A stretch of 64,000 bases of DNA, from positions 1-64,000 of the forward strand of contig JAPLQI010000035.1 in assembly GCA_026399755.1 (NCBI GenBank), written 5' to 3'. The DNA is from Pseudomonadota bacterium (lineage in GTDB: Bacteria > Pseudomonadota > Gammaproteobacteria > Burkholderiales > Chitinibacteraceae). The position numbers and the translations under genes were made by a program. The notes beneath the pieces are model-generated. The model had not been told where the DNA came from and searched no databases. It saw nothing but the letters and a program-made list of their open reading frames with translations. This document shows positions 53,816 through 61,886 of this stretch, piece by piece. Positions within the stretch are counted from its first letter, which is position 1. The number at the start of each line of letters is the position of its first letter.

Positions 53816-55717
53816 TTAAGCCTTAGCGTCTAGCTCTTCCCAAGTATTCATTTTTTCAAGAATCAAACCATCGAGCTCATCAATGCGTCGTTGCATATCC
53901 TGCGCAAGCTTTGGGCCGTTGCGATAGATGCTGGCATCGAGTAATTGCTGCTGGATATCCAGTTTCTCGGCTTCGAGTGCGCTAATTTGTAGTGGCAATT
54001 GCTCTAAAAGACGAGCGTCATTAAAAGAAAGCTTTTTCTTGGCTTTAACCGGTTCGCTTGGCTTGGCTTGGGCTTGGGTGTTGGCTTTAGGAGCGGCAAC
54101 CGGCGCGGCTGGGGCGAGGCTGGCCATCCGTGCTTTGGCTTCCATCCAGTCGGCGTAACCACCGGCGTTTTCAATCAGCACACCGTTGGCCTCAAAGGCA
54201 ATCACTTGCGTCACGACGTTATCAAGGAAGGCGCGATCGTGGCTAACTAAGAACACCGTGCCGGAGTAGCCAGATAGCAGTTCTTCTAGCAGCTCAAGCG
54301 TATCGATATCCAAGTCATTGGTCGGCTCATCCAAGACCAAGACATTGGCTGGGCGAGTAAACAAACGCGCCAGCAGCAAGCGATTACGCTCGCCACCAGA
54401 CAAGGAGCTAACTGGGCTGCGAGCGCGAGCGGGCGCAAACAGGAATTCTTCGAGGTAGCTGATCACATGCTTGCGCTGATTGCCAATTTCGATGAAGTCA
54501 TTACCCTGAGAAATGGTATCAATTACGGTGGCGTTTTCGTCGAGCTGCTCACGGAATTGATCGAAGTAGGCCACTTGTAGGTTAGTACCTAAGTTGACCA
54601 CACCTTGATCTGGCTGCAACTCACCCAAAATCATTTTCAGCAGCGTAGTCTTACCTGCGCCGTTCGGGCCAACCAAGCCAATACGATCGCCACGAATTAA
54701 GCGTGTGCTGTAGTTGTTGATCAGCGTGCGGCCGTTATAGCCCTTAGTCACGTTTTCTAGCTCGGCAACCAACTTGCCGGATTTGTCGCCAGCATCCACA
54801 TTAAAGCTGACATTGCCTACACGCTCACGGCGCTGGCTGCGCTCGATACGTAAAGCTTCTAGGCGACGGACGCGGCCTTCATTGCGGGTGCGGCGGGCTT
54901 TTACACCTTGGCGAATCCACACTTCTTCTTGTGCTAAAGCTTTGTCGAATTTCTTATTGGTAAATTCTTCTTGCTCAAGCAATTCTTGCTTTTTGACTTC
55001 ATAAGCTTTGAAATTGCCTGGGAAACTGGTTAGGTTGCCACGATCCAGCTCAATAATGCGGGTGGAAATATTATCTAGGAAGCGCCTATCGTGGGTAATA
55101 AACAACACACTGCCGGCAAAGTTTTTCAGCAGCTCTTCCAGCCACTCAATCGCGCTCACATCCAAGTGATTGGTTGGCTCATCTAGTAGCAAGAGCTGTG
55201 GCTCAGAAACCAGCGCACGGGCTAGGGCCACGCGTTTTTTCCAACCACCCGACAATGCGCCAATTTTTGTTTCAGCAGGCAAATCGAGGTGCGACATGAT
55301 AGAGGCGATCAAGGAGTCGAGTCGCCAGCCATCTTGTGATTCTAATTCGTGTTGCAAATCCATCAGATGAGTCAGGCTTTCTTCGCTGTCATCAAGGGTT
55401 TGCAAGGCTGCATGGTAATCAATCAGCACTTGACGCACGCTGCCTAGGCCTTCGGCCACGGCTTCGTAAACGGTTTGTTCCATGTCAAACACGGGCTCTT
55501 GTGAAACAAAAGCCATTTTTGCGCCTGTTTCGAGGCGAATCACACCGTCATCTAGCTTGTTGACGCCAGCAATCGTTTTGAGCATGGAAGACTTGCCCGC
55601 GCCATTGCGGCCGATCAGACCAACGCGCTCGCCGGGCTCAAGAATAAAGCTGGCACCGTCTAAGAGGGGGACATGGCCATAGGCAAGATGGGCGTTTTCT
55701 ACAATTAAAATGGGCAT
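53816..55717 (-). CDS. uup: ABC-F ATPase Uup
   Basis: A soluble ABC-F protein of 633 residues with two nucleotide-binding domains and no membrane part; Uup acts on ribosomes and affects precise transposon excision. Walker A sites are GRNGAGKSS and GPNGAGKTT; signatures LSGGWKKRVALARAL and LSGGERNRLLLARLF; Walker B sites LLLLDEPTNHLD and VLVLDEPTNDLD. After residue ~530 an Ala/Pro/Lys linker precedes a C-terminal coiled coil, typical of Uup rather than EttA. The 635-residue E. coli protein is nearly the same length. Confidence 0.95.
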   Translation of the reverse strand: MPILIVENAHLAYGHVPLLDGASFILEPGERVGLIGRNGAGKSSMLKTIAGVNKLDDGVIRLETGAKMAFVSQEPVFDMEQTVYEAVAEGLGSVRQVLIDYHAALQTLDDSEESLTHLMDLQHELESQDGWRLDSLIASIMSHLDLPAETKIGALSGGWKKRVALARALVSEPQLLLLDEPTNHLDVSAIEWLEELLKNFAGSVLFITHDRRFLDNISTRIIELDRGNLTSFPGNFKAYEVKKQELLEQEEFTNKKFDKALAQEEVWIRQGVKARRTRNEGRVRRLEALRIERSQRRERVGNVSFNVDAGDKSGKLVAELENVTKGYNGRTLINNYSTRLIRGDRIGLVGPNGAGKTTLLKMILGELQPDQGVVNLGTNLQVAYFDQFREQLDENATVIDTISQGNDFIEIGNQRKHVISYLEEFLFAPARARSPVSSLSGGERNRLLLARLFTRPANVLVLDEPTNDLDIDTLELLEELLSGYSGTVFLVSHDRAFLDNVVTQVIAFEANGVLIENAGGYADWMEAKARMASLAPAAPVAAPKANTQAQAKPSEPVKAKKKLSFNDARLLEQLPLQISALEAEKLDIQQQLLDASIYRNGPKLAQDMQRRIDELDGLILEKMNTWEELDAKA

Positions 55718-55946
55718 TTGATACCTTGAAGCAGGGGTTTTGCTTGTTTTGAATGTTTAAATATACAGGACAACTATTGCACTTCTGTTTGAGCTTGTAA
55801 GGGCTGAGACGGTGGCGTGCATTGATTTGCCAACAAAAATCTTAGCGGCGATTATACGGCAGGGCGGCCCTAGCCGATACCTACAGTATTGGAACAATCG
55901 ACCTTGTGCCTTTAGAATCATGCAAAAGCAAACTCGGAAACCGCGA

Positions 55947-57344
55947 ATGATACGATTCTTAATGCTCTGTTTGTTCCTTGTAACCCCGCTTTGGGCCAAG
56001 CCCGTGGCGAGTGTAAAAAGTACGCATCCGACTTTAAGTAAGCCTACTCAATTGGCGGCAACAGGCGCTGATTTTGACCCCGAAAACCCTCCAGAGCGCT
56101 TGAGAGTTTTAGTTGCACTGGGGCCCTCCACTTTCTTTATTAAGAATGGCCGTCAGTATGGTGTGGAATACAGCATGCTCACGGAGTTTGAAAAATCCCT
56201 CAATCAAGGTCGTGGAAAAACCCTCCCCCCTATACGCATACAATTTATTCCTGTGGATGCAGGGGAGTTAATTCCCGCTCTACGAGCTGGGCGCGGGGAT
56301 ATTGCCGCTGGTCTGATGCCTGTCACGGAAGGCGCTAAGCAGCTTGTGGCGTTTTCCACCCCCTATTTACAAGATCGCTGGTGTACCGTGTCGGCCACAG
56401 AAGAGAGCCGCACTCTTACACTTCCTGCGAGTAGCTATGCTCAGCGTTTATTAGGTGATTTTAATGATGCTCGCCGCCGAGTAGGGGCAAATGAGTTTGA
56501 AGTGGAAAACGCCGCCCCAGGGGTGAGCAGTGAAATGCTACTCGCGCAAATTAATAAAGGCGCAGACAAAACCACACTGGTTAGTAGCTTTGTATTGGGT
56601 TTATGGGGCAAAACACTGCCTAAATTAAAATCCATCAGCTGTGTTGAAGAGCGAGTGCCTGTGGCATGGGCGGTGCGTAAAGAAGATAGTGTGCTGCTTG
56701 CTACATTAAATCGCTTTGCAGAAAAATCCGGCTTGATTGAGCGGGCTGCAACAGCCACCAAACACTTTCTCGTTGCTGATGGCAAGGTACAAAGCTCAGA
56801 AAAACTCGGCTCCTTGGATAAGTTGGCGTTCTTTGCCCCTGTCTTTCAAATCGTAGCGGCGGCAAATAATTTAGATTGGCTCTTATTAGCGGCAATTGGC
56901 CAAAAAGAGACAGGTTTAAATTCTATTGTGCGTAAAAATGGCCCCACGGGAGTCATGCAAATTAACCCAAGTACAGCGCGCAATATGGGGGTTAAAAACC
57001 CACATGAAGCAGAGGGAAACGTCACAGCCGCCGCGCGCTATCTCGGTCATTTACGCGACTTTTTTAATAATCCAGGCATCAATGATGAAGACCAGCTGTA
57101 TTTTATGATCGCCGCCTATAACGCAGGTGAGGGCCGGGTGCAGCAATTACGAAATCAGGCTGCGGCCCAAGGCTTGGACCGAAATCGTTGGCTGGGGAAT
57201 GTAGAGAAAGTCGCTTTAAAATCAGTAAGCAAAGGCATGGTTGATTATGTGTCTACTGTCAGCCGCTATTACATTGCGTATCAAGCCGCAGAAAAAGCGC
57301 GCAAAAAGCACGATGGAGCCTCTGCTGCAGCCGAGCATAAATAA
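55947..57344 (+). CDS. MltF-like membrane-bound lytic transglycosylase
   Basis: A 465-residue exported protein with two domains: an N-terminal family 3 periplasmic-binding-like domain (RLRVLVALGPSTFF, VEYSMLTEFEKSLNQ, GRGDIAAGLMPVTEGAKQLV) and a C-terminal SLT domain with the catalytic glutamate in IGQKETGLNSIVRKNGPTGVMQINPSTARNMGV and AYNAGEGRVQQL. MltF has this same arrangement. The signal peptide is MIRFLMLCLFLVTPLWA; ATG 55947 is chosen, with 55920 as an alternative. The signal has no lipobox. It opens the gene run that leads to the repeat protein. Confidence 0.9.
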   Translation: MIRFLMLCLFLVTPLWAKPVASVKSTHPTLSKPTQLAATGADFDPENPPERLRVLVALGPSTFFIKNGRQYGVEYSMLTEFEKSLNQGRGKTLPPIRIQFIPVDAGELIPALRAGRGDIAAGLMPVTEGAKQLVAFSTPYLQDRWCTVSATEESRTLTLPASSYAQRLLGDFNDARRRVGANEFEVENAAPGVSSEMLLAQINKGADKTTLVSSFVLGLWGKTLPKLKSISCVEERVPVAWAVRKEDSVLLATLNRFAEKSGLIERAATATKHFLVADGKVQSSEKLGSLDKLAFFAPVFQIVAAANNLDWLLLAAIGQKETGLNSIVRKNGPTGVMQINPSTARNMGVKNPHEAEGNVTAAARYLGHLRDFFNNPGINDEDQLYFMIAAYNAGEGRVQQLRNQAAAQGLDRNRWLGNVEKVALKSVSKGMVDYVSTVSRYYIAYQAAEKARKKHDGASAAAEHK

Positions 57345-57355
57345 ACAGCATCGCT

Positions 57356-57378
57356 TACGGGCTGCACCCGCCCTAGGA
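57356..57378. repeat. Half-copy of the GTAGGGCGGG-type repeat
   Basis: TTACGGGCTGCACCCGCCCTAGG keeps one arm of the palindrome family directly after the transglycosylase gene. The opposite arm is missing. Confidence 0.55.
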
Positions 57379-57564
57379 ATAACATTTCGCTTAAGTTGTT
57401 AGGGTTGTGAGGAGGGGGCGTGCGATAAATCAATCGCCCTCTTTGCATCCTATCCATGCTTTTTTACAGTTTAAACCTCCCTTTTTACACTTGATCGCAG
57501 CGCTATTTCGCCTAGGAATGGCTTTGTTTAAAGTGACATTACTCCAACTTTGCAAGAGAATGTC

Positions 57565-58137
57565 ATGAAAGCCTTAATGCTAATTGCTACTGCTCTGGTT
57601 ATTTCGAACCCTGTTTTTGCTGCGCCTATTGCTAACGACGCAGTGATTATTAAGTTGCCGAGAATAGAGGTCGTTGGAAAGCGTCATGATGCAATCAATA
57701 AAGCGCCAATAAAGTGGGCCGCATTTGATGCACCCTTGGCTAAAGACGCAGCAATTATTAAGCTGCCAAGAATAGAGGTGATTGGAAAGCGTCATGATGC
57801 AATCAATAAAGGAGCAACAAAGCTGGCCGCATTGGACACTCCCTTGGCTAAAGACGCAGTGATTATTAAGTTACCGAGAATAGAAGTGATTGGAAAGCGT
57901 CATAATACAATCAATAAAATGCCAACAGAAATAGCCGCATCAGATACAAAATCAGCTAAAAACGCCGTGATTATTAAATTGCCAAGAATAGAAGTCATTG
58001 CAAAGCGAGAACAGGCCCCCGTATTGCCATCAATGATCTTGGCCGCAGAACAGGGCGATGGGGTGTTTTTTAATGTTGTAACGCCATCAATGACATTGGC
58101 AAGAAAGATAAATATTTTTATGCCTTATGGCGTGTAA
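57565..58137 (+). CDS. Exported protein with four 36-residue repeats
   Basis: A 190-residue protein of unknown function. A signal peptide (MKALMLIATALVISNPVFA) precedes four tandem repeats that start at 57637, 57745, 57853 and 57961, an exact 108-base period. Each carries NAVIIKLPRIEVIGKRHDAINK-type sequence with variable linkers. Strand-forming IIKLPRIEVI cores and basic GKRH turns suggest a repetitive beta structure or a scaffold for binding an anionic partner. The core resembles the LPxVxVxGKR element of some TonB-receptor plug regions, but there is no barrel. GAGAA precedes the ATG. It lies 27 bases before a LytS-type kinase. Confidence 0.85.
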   Translation: MKALMLIATALVISNPVFAAPIANDAVIIKLPRIEVVGKRHDAINKAPIKWAAFDAPLAKDAAIIKLPRIEVIGKRHDAINKGATKLAALDTPLAKDAVIIKLPRIEVIGKRHNTINKMPTEIAASDTKSAKNAVIIKLPRIEVIAKREQAPVLPSMILAAEQGDGVFFNVVTPSMTLARKINIFMPYGV

Positions 58138-58164
58138 TAAATCGTACAAATATAAAGGCTGCGT

Positions 58165-59472
58165 ATGAATGATAAAAATATAAAAATAATCAAAGCGCGC
58201 TTCTATGAGTTATTTGATTATGCGAAAAAAGTATTTGACCGGCTGGCTGTTTGGGTAATCCAGATGGGCTGGGGTAAGTTTGTTTTCTTAATGATTTTAT
58301 TATTGATCATGGGTAGCGCGATCGAGGATGGGATTAATGGGTTTAGAAAAAAAGAATACCATGTTGCTTCGCCAGTCCCTCCTGCGCCGCCGGTTGTGAT
58401 TCATAAGCCAAGCCAGGAAGAGGAAAAGAAAATAGACTCTAAACCATTGGATCAGTCTTCCAATGCGTGGGAGAGGCAAGTAGAGAAAGACGCAGATCAG
58501 CGGCAAGCAGAGCAAGAAAAGGCCGATGCAGAAAAAGAACTCGCAGAGGCTAAAAAAGAAAGCCACGATAAAGAAAATTTTAAGAAAAAATTGCGCGACA
58601 AAATCGCTAATTTAAGCGTGATTCAGGATAGTATTTTATCCCCAGATGATAAGGATGAATTGATTGATGCGGTGAGCGATTATTTATCTAGCGTTGAAAG
58701 AGAAGCCCCCCCTCAGACCATGGTGTCGACTAGTATTTCTGTGAATGATTGGGTATTTCTGTTTGTTATGATGTTGCTGGGTATTAAAGTATTTATGGGC
58801 GGGAAAAAACGCGCCGAAGCCCTTGCCAGAGAAGCACAAAAAGAATCCGAAAGAGAGTCCTTATTAAGGCAAGTGGCCGAGGCTAAAATACAAATGATGC
58901 AGGCGCAAATTGAGCCGCATTTCTTATTTAATACCTTGGCCTCCGTTGAGTATTTAATTGAAACCGATCCGCCACGCGCATCCGCCATGCAGCGCAGCTT
59001 AATTCAGTATTTGCGCCAAGTGTTGCCGCAGATACGGGACCATGCATCGAGCAATCATTTGGGCCGTGAGGCCGATATGGTGGCGGCGTATTTAGAGCTG
59101 TTAAAAATGCGTATGGAAGAGCGCTTAGAATTTAATATCCATATTCCCGAAGGCTTACGCTCGGCCGCTTTTCCGCCGATGATTTTGCAAACCCTCGTTG
59201 AAAATGCAATAAAGCATGGATTAGAGCCTAAAACAGAAGGCGGGAGCTTAAGCGTATATGCAGAAATTGCGCATCAGAAATTAAGAATTAGCGTGATTGA
59301 TAATGGCTTGGGCTTTGGTATGGCAAAGAGCAGCGGCACAGGATTGGGATTACAAAATATTCGCGAGCGACTGGCCTTGCTTTATAAAGGAAATAGTCTT
59401 TTCTCAATTACAGAAAACAAGCCGTCGGGTGTGTGTATTACGATTGAAGTGCCTTATACTTTGGCTGCATAA
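58165..59472 (+). CDS. LytS/AlgZ-type sensor histidine kinase with periplasmic coiled coil
   Basis: A 435-residue sensor. An N-terminal helix (FVFLMILLLIMGSAI, about 33-50) is followed by a Pro-rich stretch and a highly charged Gln/Glu/Lys coiled coil to ~155, then a second helix (WVFLFVMMLLGIKVFMGG, ~195-212). The kinase domain has QIEPHFLFNTLASVEYL, LQTLVENAIKHGLEP, DNGLGFG and TGLGLQNIRERLALLY. It is a paralogue of the kinase at 23504 but with a different, single-loop sensor part. Its partner regulator is 608 bases downstream. Confidence 0.92.
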   Translation: MNDKNIKIIKARFYELFDYAKKVFDRLAVWVIQMGWGKFVFLMILLLIMGSAIEDGINGFRKKEYHVASPVPPAPPVVIHKPSQEEEKKIDSKPLDQSSNAWERQVEKDADQRQAEQEKADAEKELAEAKKESHDKENFKKKLRDKIANLSVIQDSILSPDDKDELIDAVSDYLSSVEREAPPQTMVSTSISVNDWVFLFVMMLLGIKVFMGGKKRAEALAREAQKESERESLLRQVAEAKIQMMQAQIEPHFLFNTLASVEYLIETDPPRASAMQRSLIQYLRQVLPQIRDHASSNHLGREADMVAAYLELLKMRMEERLEFNIHIPEGLRSAAFPPMILQTLVENAIKHGLEPKTEGGSLSVYAEIAHQKLRISVIDNGLGFGMAKSSGTGLGLQNIRERLALLYKGNSLFSITENKPSGVCITIEVPYTLAA

Positions 59473-59552
59473 ACAATAAGCTGATGATGTCTCTTGTTCA
59501 ATCATCCTTGTGGAAATGAATTCCTAAAGAGCGGTACTCGATTTTTGAATTT

Positions 59553-59579
59553 GTAGGGTGGGTGAAACCCAATCCTAGC
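59553..59579. repeat. GTAGGGTGGGTGAAACCCAATCCTAG repeat
   Basis: A short member of the dispersed family matching 23386-23410, with GGGT and ACCC arms. Lies just after the kinase gene. Confidence 0.7.
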
Positions 59580-59619
59580 AACTTAGCTATTTATCATAAA
59601 AAAACAGCAAAAAAATGTA

Positions 59620-59865
59620 TTGCCCATGCTCTCCGCACGGGGCTTTAGAGTCCCCTTGAAGCACGCCGAAACGAGGAACAAGCGGGGCGGGGTTTCGGCG
59701 AGGACTGTTCGAGCGAAGCGAGTTCCGCAGCCGCCGCCTCGATTGTCCGCAGTGAGGGGATTTCGTGCTGGACGGGGCGGCCTTCTTTGGCTTCGTTTCT
59801 TGGCCGTTCAAGAAAGGAAGGCCCCTGCGGTGGCTACCGCTCTAAAATTAACGTGCCGAAGGCAC
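59620..59865. repeat. GC-rich non-coding block
   Basis: About 245 bases noticeably richer in G and C than the neighbouring genes, with inner complementary segments such as GGCCTTCTTT and AAAGGAAGGCC (about 59780-59822) that could form a long hairpin. It contains GTTCGAGCGAAGCGAGTTCCGCAGCC. Probably a dispersed intergenic element, but only one copy is in the window, so that is inference. Confidence 0.5.
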
Positions 59866-59897
59866 TAAAGTCTTGTTGTATTTTGGTTAGCACACAT

Positions 59898-60047
59898 GGA
59901 GTGAAGCCCGTGTATTTCGCGGTTTGCACCCGCCCTACGAAAAACTTTGCCTTAAGTTGATAGGATTGAGATGAAGCACGCGAAATAAGTGGGTTTCACC
60001 CGTCCTACAATATTTATATTCCATTTGCACCAGATGCATAATCAGGG
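59898..60047. repeat. Compound dispersed repeat upstream of the LytTR regulator
   Basis: GGAGTGAAGCCCGTG...GGTTTGCACCCGCCCTAC is followed by GATGAAGCACGCG...GTGGGTTTCACCCGTCCTAC, then a TATTTATATTCCATTTGCACCAGATGCATAATCA tail. The last part corresponds to the repeat tail at 31901-31935. Confidence 0.75.
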
Positions 60048-60080
60048 TCAATAATGTGATGTTTTCATAAAAGGATTGCC

Positions 60081-60827
60081 ATGCCTACCGCGCTAATTGC
60101 CGATGATGAACGTTTAATGCGTGATCAATTAAAACTACGCCTCGCACAGGTGTGGCCAGAATTAGAAATCATTGCTGAGGCCAAAAATGGCGAAGAGGCG
60201 ATTAGCCTAACATTAGCGCATCGCCCTGATTTTGCTTTTTTAGATATTCGTATGCCAGGGCTGACCGGTTTAGAGGCGGCGCAAGCCATTTCGCAATTAA
60301 CCCATGTGGTGTTTGTAACGGCTTATGATCAATATGCGGTAGAGGCATTTGAGCATGGCGCGATTGATTATGTATTAAAGCCCGCCGACCCTGAGCGTTT
60401 AGCTTTAACGGTAGAGCGTTTAAAAAAACGCCTCGCCAGCCCGCCCAATGATATGCAAACCTTAATTGCCCAAATTGCTAAGCAGGTCACCAATAAACCT
60501 GCTTATTTGCAGTGGATACAGGCATCAATGGGGCAGGAGTTGCGTTTGATTCCGGTTGAAGAAGTGTTGTTTTTTCAATCGGATGAAAAATATACGCGGG
60601 TACAAACTAAGAATTACGAAGCTTTAATTAGAAAGCCCGTGCGTGATTTATTAGAAGAACTTAATCCTGATTTATTTTGGCAAATTCATCGTGCCACCTT
60701 GGTTAATAGCAAGGCGATTGAAGGCGTGGTGAAGGATTTGCGTGGGCGTTTATTGGTTAAAGTGAATGGCTTGAGCGAAAAACTAGAAGTCAGTCGCAGC
60801 TTTACCCATTTGTTTAAGCAGATGTAA
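60081..60827 (+). CDS. LytTR-family response regulator
   Basis: A 248-residue regulator with a receiver domain (ADDE, FAFLDIRMPGLTGLEAA, YVLKPADPERL) and a LytTR DNA-binding domain (VEEVLFFQSDEKYTRVQT, LIRKPVRDLLEEL, FWQIHRATLVNSKAIEG). It is clearly paralogous to the regulator at 24596, sharing the PTALIADDE start. AAAAGGA precedes the ATG. Its presumed partner is the kinase ending at 59472; being separated by the repeat block, it may need its own promoter. Confidence 0.95.
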   Translation: MPTALIADDERLMRDQLKLRLAQVWPELEIIAEAKNGEEAISLTLAHRPDFAFLDIRMPGLTGLEAAQAISQLTHVVFVTAYDQYAVEAFEHGAIDYVLKPADPERLALTVERLKKRLASPPNDMQTLIAQIAKQVTNKPAYLQWIQASMGQELRLIPVEEVLFFQSDEKYTRVQTKNYEALIRKPVRDLLEELNPDLFWQIHRATLVNSKAIEGVVKDLRGRLLVKVNGLSEKLEVSRSFTHLFKQM

Positions 60828-60977
60828 GTTTCTGGCATGAAGTGCTTACCTCTGGCAGCCGCTGCCTACCTGCATTTTTGAAATAAATAGCTGAGTTCCT
60901 AACTATTTATTTATTGCGCACTATCCTGATAATAAGCGTAATGCTATGTGGTGTTACTTCTTGCTTGAGGGGCGGGG

Positions 60978-61823
60978 ATGCGTAAGTATTTACTCAGCGC
61001 GATGTTGGGGTTTTGTGCCATGAACTTGTGTTTTGCAAGTGGGGCATCGGCTCCTTCTCCGCTTAAATATACCTTTGCAGTGGTCCCTCAGTTTAGTCCC
61101 AGCCAATTGCATCAAGAATGGATCCCCGTTTTACAGCGAATTTCGCATAAGACCGGCATTGCTTTGGAGTTGAAACTCGTTGCTTCTTTTCCAAAGTTTG
61201 AGTCTGAATTGATGCGAGGTGTGGCTGATTTTGCCTATGTAAATCCCTATCATGTGGTGATGAGCCAGCCCACTCAGGGCTATTTGCCCCTGCTGCGAGA
61301 CAGCAAGCCTTTGGTGGGCATTTTATTAGCACGTAAAGATAGCGCTTTTAAATCACCGCAAGATTTAAAGGGGCAAATTATTGCTTTTTCTGCTCCAAAT
61401 GCGTTCGGTGCATCTCTCTTTATGCGGGCATTGCTGACTGAGAATTTTGCGCTGCAATTTACGCCGCGTTATTTAGGCACGCACTCCAATGTGTTTAGGC
61501 ATCTGGCGCACAATGATGTGGCGGCTGGGGGCAGTGTGATGTCGGCGTTTAATGACGAGCTGCCAGAAGTGCGAGAGCAATTACATATTATTTATAAAAC
61601 ACCTGAAGTGGCATCGCACCCGATTGTGGTGCATCCGCGCGTGCCTGCTAAGGTGCGAGAGGCTGTTTTGCGTGCTTTGCTTGATATGACTAAAGATGAG
61701 GCAGGGCGGGCCTTACTCAAAGAAATTCGCATTCCAAACCCTGTGCTAACTCATTATGAAAAAGATTTCTTGTCTTTGGAAACTTTGAAAATTCAAAAGT
61801 ATTTGGTGGTCGAGAAAAACTAG
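60978..61823 (+). CDS. PhnD-like periplasmic phosphate/phosphonate-type binding protein
   Basis: A 281-residue exported binding protein. Signal peptide ends near CFASGASA. YTFAVVPQFSPSQLHQEWIPVLQRI, ADFAYVNPYHVVMSQ, LARKDSAFKSPQDLKGQIIAF and the HSNVFRHLAHNDVAAGGS segment fit the PF12974 (PhnD-like) family. No permease or ATPase follows; instead a hybrid kinase starts 63 bases downstream, so it more likely serves as the periplasmic ligand-sensing partner of that kinase than as a transporter subunit. The ligand is not certain. Confidence 0.88.
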   Translation: MRKYLLSAMLGFCAMNLCFASGASAPSPLKYTFAVVPQFSPSQLHQEWIPVLQRISHKTGIALELKLVASFPKFESELMRGVADFAYVNPYHVVMSQPTQGYLPLLRDSKPLVGILLARKDSAFKSPQDLKGQIIAFSAPNAFGASLFMRALLTENFALQFTPRYLGTHSNVFRHLAHNDVAAGGSVMSAFNDELPEVREQLHIIYKTPEVASHPIVVHPRVPAKVREAVLRALLDMTKDEAGRALLKEIRIPNPVLTHYEKDFLSLETLKIQKYLVVEKN

Positions 61824-61886
61824 CCGCCGATATGGCGAAATAAATGGTTTTAGCTGACTTTTTTGAGGCGATAAGGGTTCGTTTTG

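Larger units (their letters stand above)
59473..60080. other. Repeat-filled spacer between kinase and response regulator
   Basis: A 608-base non-coding region holding two dispersed repeats and a GC-rich block, all listed separately. Short frames on both strands here show no family features and are rich in Arg, Pro and Ser, as expected of chance frames in GC-rich DNA. Confidence 0.7.

Noticed and set aside
59587..59868. Short Arg/Pro-rich frames on both strands between the LytS kinase and the LytTR regulator
   Set aside because: They lie in a GC-rich repeat-like block, overlap on opposite strands and lack start signals; chance frames.
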